Below are positions 1 through 7,397 of a DNA stretch of 64,000 nt, piece after piece. A program made the position numbers and the translations under genes. The notes under the pieces are model-generated. The model was given only the letters and a program-made list of their open reading frames with translations. It did not search any database and was not told the origin of the DNA. The DNA lies in the NCBI GenBank assembly GCA_040387375.1, contig JAZKDW010000015.1, forward strand, positions 124,001 through 188,000, read 5' to 3'. The stretch's first letter is position 1, and each line of letters begins with the position of its first letter. The DNA comes from JAZKDW01 sp040387375 (lineage in GTDB: Bacteria > Pseudomonadota > Gammaproteobacteria > Burkholderiales > Burkholderiaceae_D).

Positions 1-91
1 TGCCGAGGCTACGCACGTAAATCAGCGTGTTGGCAGTGCCCAGATCAATTGCCAGGTCATTCGAAAAGTAACTACGTAAAAATCCAAACAT
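1..91 (-). CDS. mreB: Rod shape-determining protein MreB, N-terminal fragment
   Basis: Reading the minus strand from the ATG at 91-89 gives about 30 residues, MFGFLRSYFSNDL followed by AIDLGTANTLIY, the conserved start of MreB with its actin-type phosphate-1 loop (DLGTANT). MreB is the cytoplasmic actin homologue that guides side-wall peptidoglycan synthesis. The gene runs off the left edge, so only the start is seen. It is divergent from gatC; the 412-bp gap between them carries both promoters and a dispersed repeat. Confidence 0.93.
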   Translation of the reverse strand, partial: MFGFLRSYFSNDLAIDLGTANTLIYVRSLG

Positions 92-182
92 GAATTGTCC
101 TGATGCGCAACAATGGCGCGCTTAAGCATTTTTGAGGTTTATATCCGACTGCTGCGGCCGATATGGGAAGCCACCCAGTCTC

Positions 183-342
183 AAGTACCCGCCCGGAATA
201 AATTGTGAGTGTCTGCAGTCCTGAACGGCGTGCTGCGGCGTTGCCCGACCCTTGCAGTGCTCGCACTGCGGCGGTCCAGGCGCCTTGCATCACATCCGTT
301 CAGAACCACATCCATCTCCCAATTTATTCCGGGTGGGTACTT
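183..342. repeat. 160-bp dispersed repeat with terminal inverted repeats, copy 1
   Basis: The element starts AAGTACCCGCCCGGAATAAA and ends with the near-exact reverse complement (ending CCGGGTGGGTACTT), giving imperfect terminal inverted repeats of about 22 bp. A second copy of the same 160-bp length lies in the opposite orientation at 44826-44985. The interior is GC-rich and could fold on itself. It has no convincing coding capacity and resembles a non-autonomous MITE-like or large REP-like element. It sits in the mreB/gatC intergenic region. Confidence 0.85.
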
Positions 343-503
343 AGCCCGACATTCTACCTTATAATTTACTCGTAATTAGCAGATAGAAACTCGATGATTG
401 GCCGCTTTTTGCAACGTTTTGATAAGTTTTTATCTGTTATTAGTAGACTTTTTGATTTTTTAAAAATACTTGATCGCGCGCCGCGAGCGCGCCACTTCCG
501 ACC
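343..503 (+). promoter_or_regulatory. AT-rich leader upstream of gatC
   Basis: After the repeat there is an AT-rich stretch with a perfect TATAAT hexamer at 360-365 and several T/A runs (about 411-470), in strong contrast to the GC-rich genes. It probably contains the gatCAB promoter. No good -35 hexamer can be paired with the TATAAT, so an exact start is not assigned. No gene is seen here. Confidence 0.35.
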
Positions 504-806
504 ATGTCACTAGCCCTTTCCGACGTCAAACGCCTGGCCACGCTTGCCCAGCTCGAGCTGAGCGATGACCAGGCTGCCGCAACCCTGATCAAATTGAATG
601 ACATTTTTGCATTGGTTGAGCAGTTGAAAGCCGTTGATACCACCGGTGTCGAACCGCTCAGCCAGCCCACTGCCGCCTTCCAGGACAATCTGTCGTTGCG
701 CTTGCGCGAGGATGCGGTAACGGAACCGGATCGCCGCGACGATTATCAAAAACCGGCACCCGCAATACAAGACGGGCTGTATCTGGTTCCCAAGGTTATC
801 GAATAG
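504..806 (+). CDS. gatC: Asp-tRNA(Asn)/Glu-tRNA(Gln) amidotransferase subunit C
   Basis: This 100-residue protein has the usual GatC length and N-terminal pattern (MSLALSDVKRLATLAQLEL) and the C-terminal LREDAV element. GatC wraps around GatA and stabilises the GatCAB complex, which amidates misacylated Glu-tRNA(Gln) or Asp-tRNA(Asn) in the cytoplasm. It is first in the gatC-gatA-gatB operon, with an 80-nt gap to gatA. The Shine-Dalgarno is weak, but no better in-frame start is visible. Confidence 0.95.
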   Translation: MSLALSDVKRLATLAQLELSDDQAAATLIKLNDIFALVEQLKAVDTTGVEPLSQPTAAFQDNLSLRLREDAVTEPDRRDDYQKPAPAIQDGLYLVPKVIE

Positions 807-886
807 TCATCACTTTCCGAAACCCGCGCCCTCCTCCCGAATCATGAGGAGGGCAGCGACCCGCAATCGAACGCCACACCACGCTC

Positions 887-2347
887 ATGCATACCAAAAC
901 CATTAAACAATTGTCGGCTCTGCTGCAGACGAAACAGATTTCCGCCACCGAGCTGGCAAAACATTATTTGAGCCGCATGCAGCACAGCGACCTGAATGCC
1001 TACATCCACATCGATGAAGCATTGACGCTGGAGCAGGCGACTGCCGCCGACCAGCGCCTCATGCAAGGCACTGCCACAGCGCTGACCGGCATCCCGATTG
1101 CGCACAAGGATGTTTTTGTCACGCGCGGCTGGCGTTCCACTGCCGGCTCGCGGATGCTGGCAAATTACAGCAGCCCGTTTGACGCAACCGTGGTCGAACA
1201 GTTCAACGCGGCCGGTATGGTCACGCTGGGCAAACTGAACTGCGATGAATTTGCGATGGGTTCGTCCAACGAAAACTCGTTCTTCGGACCGGTCAGGAAT
1301 CCCTGGGATAAAAACGCCGTGCCCGGCGGTTCTTCCGGCGGCTCGGCCGCGGCCATCGCGGCGCGCCTGGCGCCGGCCGCGACCGCAACCGATACCGGCG
1401 GCTCGATCCGGCAGCCGGCATCACACTGCGGTGTTACCGGCATCAAACCGACCTATGGCCGTGTGTCGCGTTTTGGCATGATCGCATTTGCTTCCTCGCT
1501 GGACCAGGGTGGTCCGATCGCCCAGACAGCGGAAGACTGCGCGTTGTTGTTGAGCGCGATGGCCGGATTCGACCCCCGCGACTCCACCAGCGTCGAGCGC
1601 GACACCGAGGATTTCTCGCGCAAGCTGAACGACAGCCTGCAGGGTTTGAGAATCGGCGTGCCGCGTGAATATTTCGGCCCCGGCCTGGCGCCCGATGTCG
1701 AACAGGCGGTGCGCGCGGCACTGGCGGAATACGAAAAGCTGGGCGCGACGCTGGTTGATATTTCGCTGCCCAAGACGGAGCTGTCGATTCCCGTTTATTA
1801 CGTGATTGCGCCGGCCGAGGCATCCTCCAACCTGAGCCGCTTCGATGGCGTGCGCTACGGTCATCGCGCCGCCGAATACACCGACCTGTCGGACATGTAC
1901 AAAAAGACGCGCGCCGAAGGTTTTGGCGACGAAGTAAAACGCCGCATCCTGGTGGGAGCTTATGTCCTGTCACATGGTTATTACGATGCATATTACCTGC
2001 AGGCGCAAAAAATCCGCCGTCTGATCGCGCAGGATTTCCAGCAGGCGTTCCAGCAATGCGACGTGATCATGGGGCCGGTATCACCGACTGTCGCTTGGGA
2101 CCTGGGCGACAAGGCCGATGATCCGGTCGCCAATTATCTGGCCGATATTTTCACGCTGTCGACCAGCCTGGCCGGCTTGCCCGGGATGTCGGTTCCATGC
2201 GGTTTTGGCCAGGGTGAAAAAAATGCGCAGCGTCCGGTCGGGCTGCAAATCATCGGCAATTATTTTGATGAAGCCAGGTTGCTCAATGTCGCCCATCAAT
2301 ATCAATCCGTAACAGACTGGCATCAGCGCCAGCCAGCCGGTATCTGA
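887..2347 (+). CDS. gatA: Asp-tRNA(Asn)/Glu-tRNA(Gln) amidotransferase subunit A
   Basis: This 486-residue amidase-signature enzyme is the glutaminase subunit of GatCAB and releases ammonia from glutamine for transfer to the charged tRNA. The Ser-cisSer-Lys triad is intact: Lys74 in IAHKD, Ser149 in the glycine/serine-rich loop GGSSGGS, and nucleophile Ser173 in TDTGGSIR. The spacing (75 and 24 residues) is that of characterised GatA proteins. It is the middle gene of the operon, 45 nt before gatB. Confidence 0.97.
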   Translation: MHTKTIKQLSALLQTKQISATELAKHYLSRMQHSDLNAYIHIDEALTLEQATAADQRLMQGTATALTGIPIAHKDVFVTRGWRSTAGSRMLANYSSPFDATVVEQFNAAGMVTLGKLNCDEFAMGSSNENSFFGPVRNPWDKNAVPGGSSGGSAAAIAARLAPAATATDTGGSIRQPASHCGVTGIKPTYGRVSRFGMIAFASSLDQGGPIAQTAEDCALLLSAMAGFDPRDSTSVERDTEDFSRKLNDSLQGLRIGVPREYFGPGLAPDVEQAVRAALAEYEKLGATLVDISLPKTELSIPVYYVIAPAEASSNLSRFDGVRYGHRAAEYTDLSDMYKKTRAEGFGDEVKRRILVGAYVLSHGYYDAYYLQAQKIRRLIAQDFQQAFQQCDVIMGPVSPTVAWDLGDKADDPVANYLADIFTLSTSLAGLPGMSVPCGFGQGEKNAQRPVGLQIIGNYFDEARLLNVAHQYQSVTDWHQRQPAGI

Positions 2348-2392
2348 TCAGACCCGGGTGCGGTTACGACGAATGAAAATAGCGAGGAAATT

Positions 2393-3853
2393 ATGCAGTG
2401 GGAAGTAGTCATCGGTCTGGAGACGCACACGCAGCTCACGACACAGTCGAAAATTTTCAGTGGCGCGCCGATCCGGTTTGGCGCCGCGCCGAATACACAA
2501 GCGTGCCCCGTCGACCTGGCGCTGCCCGGTGTTTTGCCGGTCATGAACAAGGGCGCGGTCGAACGTGCGATCCAGTTCGGCCTGGCGATCAATGCGACGA
2601 TTGCGCCGCGCTCCATATTCGCGCGCAAGAATTATTTCTATCCTGATTTGCCCAAGGGTTATCAGATCAGCCAGTATGAAATTCCGGTAGTGCAGGGCGG
2701 CACCGTGTCCTTCGTGTACGAGAAAGACGGCAAGCCGGAAATGAAAACCGTGCAGCTGACACGCGCGCATCTGGAAGAAGACGCTGGCAAATCGCTGCAT
2801 GAGGACTATCACGGCATGACCGGCATCGACTTGAATCGTGCCGGCACGCCGCTGCTGGAAATCGTCACCGAACCCGACATGCGCAGCGCCGCTGAAGCGG
2901 TGGCGTATGCGAAGGCGCTGCATTCGCTGGTCACATGGCTGGGCATTTGCGACGGCAACATGCAGGAAGGCTCGTTCCGCTGCGACGCCAACGTATCGGT
3001 GCGTCCGGTCGGACAAAAGGAATACGGCACCCGTTGCGAAGTCAAGAACCTGAACTCGTTCCGCTTCCTGGAAGAAGCGATCAATCATGAAGTGCGGCGC
3101 CAGATCGAACTGATCGAGGATGGCGGACGTGTGGTACAGGAGACGCGGCTATACGACCCGGACCGCAAGGAAACACGTTCGATGCGCAGCAAGGAAGACG
3201 CGCAGGACTACCGTTATTTCCCTGATCCGGATTTGCCGCCGCTGGTGATTTCACCGGAATGGATCGCGCGCGTGAAAGCGGCGATGCCGGAGCTGCCCGG
3301 CGCGATGCGTGAACGTTTTGTGCGCGACCTGGCATTGTCGGAATACGATGCCGCGGTGCTGACGCAATCGAAAGCGATGGCGGCTTATTTTGAGGCGGTG
3401 GTAAGCGCCGCCGGCAAGGAGCAGGCAAAACCTGCCGCCAACTGGCTGATGGGCGATGTGGCGTCGACGCTGAACCGCGAAGGTGTGGATATCGGCGACA
3501 CACCAGTGAGCGCGGCGCAATTGGCGCTGCTGCTGCAACGGATCGCCGACGGCACGATCTCGAACAAGATCGCCAAGGAAGTGTTCGCGGCGATGTGGGA
3601 AGCGAAGTCGGCGCTGCCGGGCCTGGCGGACGAGATCATCGAAGCGAAAGGCCTGAAGCAGATTTCCGACAGCGGCGCGCTGGAAAAAATCATCGATGAG
3701 GTGCTGGCCGCGAACGCGAAGTCGGTGGAGGAATTCCGCGCCGGGAAAGAGAAGGCATTTAATGCATTGATCGGGCAGGCGATGAAGGCGAGCAAGGGCA
3801 AGGCCAATCCGGCGCAGCTGACGGAAATGCTGAAGCAGAAACTGGCTGGCTGA
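2393..3853 (+). CDS. gatB: Asp-tRNA(Asn)/Glu-tRNA(Gln) amidotransferase subunit B
   Basis: This 486-residue protein begins MQWEVVIGLETHTQL, the typical GatB start, and carries the signature LEEDAGKSLH near residue 128. GatB binds the misacylated tRNA, phosphorylates the carboxylate with ATP and accepts ammonia from GatA. The C-terminal part is the helical YqeY-like tail domain. A GAGG Shine-Dalgarno precedes the ATG. It is the last gene of the operon; an oxidoreductase follows after 65 nt in the same direction. Confidence 0.97.
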   Translation: MQWEVVIGLETHTQLTTQSKIFSGAPIRFGAAPNTQACPVDLALPGVLPVMNKGAVERAIQFGLAINATIAPRSIFARKNYFYPDLPKGYQISQYEIPVVQGGTVSFVYEKDGKPEMKTVQLTRAHLEEDAGKSLHEDYHGMTGIDLNRAGTPLLEIVTEPDMRSAAEAVAYAKALHSLVTWLGICDGNMQEGSFRCDANVSVRPVGQKEYGTRCEVKNLNSFRFLEEAINHEVRRQIELIEDGGRVVQETRLYDPDRKETRSMRSKEDAQDYRYFPDPDLPPLVISPEWIARVKAAMPELPGAMRERFVRDLALSEYDAAVLTQSKAMAAYFEAVVSAAGKEQAKPAANWLMGDVASTLNREGVDIGDTPVSAAQLALLLQRIADGTISNKIAKEVFAAMWEAKSALPGLADEIIEAKGLKQISDSGALEKIIDEVLAANAKSVEEFRAGKEKAFNALIGQAMKASKGKANPAQLTEMLKQKLAG

Positions 3854-3918
3854 GATTGACTGGCGGGCGCCGTGCCGGCGCGCGCTATCCCTTACCTACA
3901 AATAAAGAAAAATACACA

Positions 3919-4692
3919 ATGGAGCTGTTTAATCTCAAGGGCAAGGTGGCGATAGTCACCGGTTCGAGCCGCGGAATCGGCCGCGCGATTGCCGAAAACC
4001 TGGCGCGTTGCGGCGCCCGTGTCGTGATCTCCAGCCGCAAGCCAGAACCCTGCGCCGCGGTGGCCGCAGCGATTCGCGCCGAAGGCGGGGACGCGATCGC
4101 GATTCCGGCCAACATCTCCGACAAGGCCCAGGTTGAACTGCTGGTGGCCGAAACGCGCGCGCAGCTTGGAGCAGTCGATATCCTTGTATGCAACGCCGCC
4201 ACCAATCCCTACTATGGGCCGAGCACGGGACTGTCCGATGAAACATTCGAAAAAGTCATGCGCAACAATGTGCTGTCGAATCTGTGGCTGTGCAACCTGG
4301 TCCGGCCGGACATGGCGGCAAAACACGATGGCGCCATCGTCATCATTTCGTCGATTACCGGCCTGCAAGGCTCCGCCAAAATCGGAGCGTACGGCATTTC
4401 AAAGGCAGCCGACATGCAGCTGGCGCGCAATCTCGCCGTGGAATGGGGTCCGGACAATATCCGCATCAATTGCATCGCGCCCGGTGTCATCCAGACCGAT
4501 TTTGCGAAGGCGATCCACGAAGACAAACGTGCCATAAGCATGGTCGAAAACGAACTGCCGTTACGCCGGATCGGCGAGCCCGATGACATCAGCGGCATTG
4601 CGGTGATGCTGGCAAGCCGCGCCGGGAAATACATCACCGGCCAGACCATTGTTGCCGATGGCGGCTGGACCATAGGCGCCAGCCTCGCATAG
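3919..4692 (+). CDS. SDR-family oxidoreductase
   Basis: This 257-residue classical short-chain dehydrogenase has a Rossmann glycine motif at residues 14-21 (TGSSRGIG), the NAA element, catalytic Ser144/145 and a Y158-x3-K162 motif (YGISK). The arginine-containing SSRKP after the second beta strand suggests possible NADP(H) preference. The substrate is unknown. I chose ATG 3919, where MELFNLKGKVAIVTG begins at the expected place; a reading from 3856 would add an atypical tail. It lies after gatB and before the GntR-controlled acyl-CoA operon, so it may act on hydroxyacyl-CoA intermediates (inference). Confidence 0.85.
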   Translation: MELFNLKGKVAIVTGSSRGIGRAIAENLARCGARVVISSRKPEPCAAVAAAIRAEGGDAIAIPANISDKAQVELLVAETRAQLGAVDILVCNAATNPYYGPSTGLSDETFEKVMRNNVLSNLWLCNLVRPDMAAKHDGAIVIISSITGLQGSAKIGAYGISKAADMQLARNLAVEWGPDNIRINCIAPGVIQTDFAKAIHEDKRAISMVENELPLRRIGEPDDISGIAVMLASRAGKYITGQTIVADGGWTIGASLA

Positions 4693-4956
4693 CAGGCGCA
4701 TGACCGACGATCCGGACGCCAGTTTCGGATCGATATTGTCACGCCGATGGGCGGTCGCGCTGCAGTCGATGTCTTCCCAGGCAAGAATTCGCAGCGCTTG
4801 TTGTTCCTTCTCGTGGTCAAAACGCATGAAGCAGAACACGAATGCGCTCCAGTAAGGATCCAATCCACTGCAAATCCTGTCGCTTTTCCGCTAATCGGTA
4901 GCAAAATCCCCCAGCATGCAAAAATAACACTCCTGTCCAACTTTGGCATAAAGTCT
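4693..4956. other. Intergenic gap with a possible decayed gene piece
   Basis: No convincing gene lies between the oxidoreductase and the GntR regulator. On the minus strand about 4698-4863 reads as protein-like sequence (starting MDPYWSAFVFCFMRF) with no recognised family and no visible ribosome-binding site; it may be a remnant. An imperfect copy of the operator core (TGTCCAAC) is at 4934-4941, 25 bp upstream of the good operator. Confidence 0.3.
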
Positions 4957-4976
4957 ATTGTCCAACAATTGACTGA
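4957..4976. promoter_or_regulatory. Putative GntR/FCD operator, site 1
   Basis: The sequence ATTGTCCAACAATTGACTGA contains TTGTCCAACAA (4958-4968), an exact fit to the TNGTNNNACNA palindrome bound by FadR/FCD-type GntR regulators. It ends 28 bp before the GntR gene. The same 20 bp recur at 16819-16838, which makes chance unlikely. It probably mediates autoregulation and control of the operon running to 14311. Confidence 0.75.
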
Positions 4977-5003
4977 AGCGATTTTCAACGTTAAAGTACA
5001 ACC

Positions 5004-5786
5004 ATGGCAACCTCCTCCCCTACGAATACCCCAGACAAGCAGACGCCGGCAATGCTCGACGAACTGGGCATGATCAATGTGCCCAAGTCGTATCACATGC
5101 TGGCCGAGCGGCTGCAACAGCAGATCCTGAGCGGCACCTATCCGCCTGGCGCCTCCCTGCCTACCGAGCACGAACTTGTCGCCGCCACCGGCCTCAGCCG
5201 TGGCTCGGTGCGCGAAGCCTTGCGCATGCTGGAAGCCCAGGGCCTGGTGCGCACGCGCGCCGGGCGTTATGGCGGCTCGGTGGTTTCCCGGCCTACCGAC
5301 GCACTGCTGGCCAGTCATATCAATCTGTTCGCCAAGGGATTCAGCGTGTCGCTGGGCTCGCTGGTCGAAGCGCGGCAGGCGCTCGAGCCGATGGTTGCGT
5401 ATCTCGCCGCCGGCAACCGCACTGAAGAGGACCTTGCGACGCTGACCCAGATCTCGGCACGGCTCGACGAAGCCGCCATCGACGATGTCCCGCGTTTCCT
5501 GGAAGAGAACGCCAACTGGCACACGGCGCTGGCCGCCGCCAGCCACAACGACTTGCTGCGCGCGTTTACCGCATCGATTTCGGGCCTGATGCTAGAGGCT
5601 TCGCGCATTGAAAACTTTGCTTCCGAAGACGTGCGCATGCTCGTCACGCACGCACACCGCCGGATACTGCTGGCGATCGAGGCGCGGGACGCCGACGCCG
5701 CGCGCCGCCGCGCCGAGCGCGACGTGCAGGCCTATGCCAAATACCTCGAGGCCGCGGTGACGGCAACCGGCCAGAAAATGAAATAA
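5004..5786 (+). CDS. GntR-family transcriptional regulator, FCD subfamily
   Basis: This 260-residue protein has an N-terminal winged helix (about residues 28-95, with LPTEHELVAATGLSRGSVRE) and a C-terminal all-helical FCD ligand domain (about 105-245) that keeps the ENANWH and later THAHRR histidines typical of the metal-binding pocket. FCD regulators usually respond to organic acids or acyl-CoA-related ligands. It is 15 nt upstream of an acyl-CoA ligase gene and is probably the local repressor. A matching operator lies just upstream and another at the 16.8-kb divergent promoter. The start is uncertain; MLDELGM (5055) is an alternative. Confidence 0.9.
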   Translation: MATSSPTNTPDKQTPAMLDELGMINVPKSYHMLAERLQQQILSGTYPPGASLPTEHELVAATGLSRGSVREALRMLEAQGLVRTRAGRYGGSVVSRPTDALLASHINLFAKGFSVSLGSLVEARQALEPMVAYLAAGNRTEEDLATLTQISARLDEAAIDDVPRFLEENANWHTALAAASHNDLLRAFTASISGLMLEASRIENFASEDVRMLVTHAHRRILLAIEARDADAARRRAERDVQAYAKYLEAAVTATGQKMK

Positions 5787-5801
5787 AAAAGAGAGAGACG
5801 C

Positions 5802-7397
5802 ATGTCCAAGCTACGAATGGAGCTCCAGTGGGGCCGCCTGGTGTCCTGTTATGCGGAGCGGCCGTCCAGCGTCAATGACATGCTGCAGCGCAGCTTCGCG
5901 TTGTCCCCTGACAGGATAGCCGTGGTCGACGGCGATGTTCGCATGCGTTACCGTGAGCTTGATGCGGCGGCCGGCACACTGGCGGCGAACCTGGCGGCGC
6001 GCGGCGTGACGCAGGGCGACCGCGTCGCCGTCATGCTCGACAACCGGATCGAAGCAGTAATCGGCGTGATCGCCATCGCACGCCTGGGCGCGATCCTGGT
6101 GCCGATCGGCACCCGCCTGCGCCGCCCGGAAATCAGCCATATCTTCGAAGACGCGCAGCCGGTGGCAGTCATCCACGGCGCCGAGTTCACCGGCGAATTG
6201 CCGGACGCCGGTCCTGCGGCCGCCATGCGGTTTGCGTGCGGCAGCGCGCAATGGAACGCGCTTCTGGAGCAAAACAATGCGCCGCCCCTGCCGCCTGTCA
6301 CAGTCGGCGAGCAGGACGTTTTCGGCATTCTCTATACCTCCGGCACCACCGGCCGGCCCAAGGGCGCGATGCTCACGCATCTCAATGTGGTCCACTCCTG
6401 CATGCACTGGGAAGACGCGCATCACATGTCGCGCGACGAGCGCACCGTCCTTTGCGTGCCCTGGTCGCACGTCGCCGGCTTGTGCGGTGTGGTGCTGCCC
6501 TTCCTGCACATCGGCGGCACGCTGGTGCTGATGGCGGAATTCAAGCGCCGCGATTTCCTGCTGCTGGCGCAGACGGAACACATCACACACGCGCTGCTGG
6601 TGCCCGCCATGTACGGCCTGTGCCTGCTGGAGCCCGACCTCGCCAGCTTCGACCTCGGCGCATGGCGGCTCGGTGTCTATGGCAGCGCCCCGATGCCCGA
6701 ACCCACCATCCGGCGGTTTGCGCAGGCCTTTCCGAATCTGCAGATGTGCAATTGCTACGGCGCCACCGAAACCACCTCGCCGGCGACCATGATGCCGCCA
6801 GGCGACGGCGTCGCGCATGCCGGGAGCATCGGCAAGGCCGTGCCCTGCGGCGACATCCGCGTGATGGATGAACAGGGCCGCGAACTTCCCGCCGGTGAGG
6901 AAGGCGAACTGTGGATCGCCGGCCCGATGGTGGTGCCCGGCTACTGGCGCAACCCGGATGCCAATGCATCCTCGTTCGCCGCCGGCTACTGGAAGTCGGG
7001 CGACATCGGGGCAATCGACGCCCAGGGTTACGTGCGCATCGCCGACCGCAAGAAGGACATGATCAACCGCGGCGGTTTCAAGGTGTACCCGGCCGAAGTG
7101 GAGAGCGTGCTCACCGGCATAAGCGGTGTTATCGAAGCGGCGGTGGTCGGACAGCCCGACGAGATGCTGGGAGAAAGTGTGATCGCCTTCCTCAACGTGA
7201 CGGGCGACGGTATCGACGAAACCCAGGTGCGCGGCTATTGCGCCGCACGCATGGCAGATTACAAGGTGCCCGGCCGCGTGGTAGTGGGCCGCAGCCCGCT
7301 GCCGCGCAATGCCAACGGCAAGATCCAGAAGGCCGATCTGCGCCAGATGGCCGCCGCACTACCTCCTCTCACACGCCCAGGAAAGGCAGCACAATGA
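5802..7397 (+). CDS. Acyl-CoA ligase (ANL superfamily, AMP-binding)
   Basis: This 531-residue ligase would activate a carboxylic acid with ATP and CoA through an acyl-adenylate. The P-loop-like motif YTSGTTGRPKGAM is at about residues 178-190, the adenylate motif near CYGATETTSP, the hinge and GDIG/ADRKKDMI segments follow, and the C-terminal lysine lies in PRNANGKIQK (about 509). A purine-rich Shine-Dalgarno (GAGAGAG) precedes ATG 5802. It ends in an ATGA overlap with the thiolase-like gene. It probably performs the first cytoplasmic step of this cluster; the substrate is unknown. Confidence 0.9.
   Translation: MSKLRMELQWGRLVSCYAERPSSVNDMLQRSFALSPDRIAVVDGDVRMRYRELDAAAGTLAANLAARGVTQGDRVAVMLDNRIEAVIGVIAIARLGAILVPIGTRLRRPEISHIFEDAQPVAVIHGAEFTGELPDAGPAAAMRFACGSAQWNALLEQNNAPPLPPVTVGEQDVFGILYTSGTTGRPKGAMLTHLNVVHSCMHWEDAHHMSRDERTVLCVPWSHVAGLCGVVLPFLHIGGTLVLMAEFKRRDFLLLAQTEHITHALLVPAMYGLCLLEPDLASFDLGAWRLGVYGSAPMPEPTIRRFAQAFPNLQMCNCYGATETTSPATMMPPGDGVAHAGSIGKAVPCGDIRVMDEQGRELPAGEEGELWIAGPMVVPGYWRNPDANASSFAAGYWKSGDIGAIDAQGYVRIADRKKDMINRGGFKVYPAEVESVLTGISGVIEAAVVGQPDEMLGESVIAFLNVTGDGIDETQVRGYCAARMADYKVPGRVVVGRSPLPRNANGKIQKADLRQMAAALPPLTRPGKAAQ

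Noticed and set aside
5811..6818. Open frame of 335 codons on the minus strand
   Set aside because: Antisense shadow of the acyl-CoA ligase gene, no family features or ribosome-binding site.
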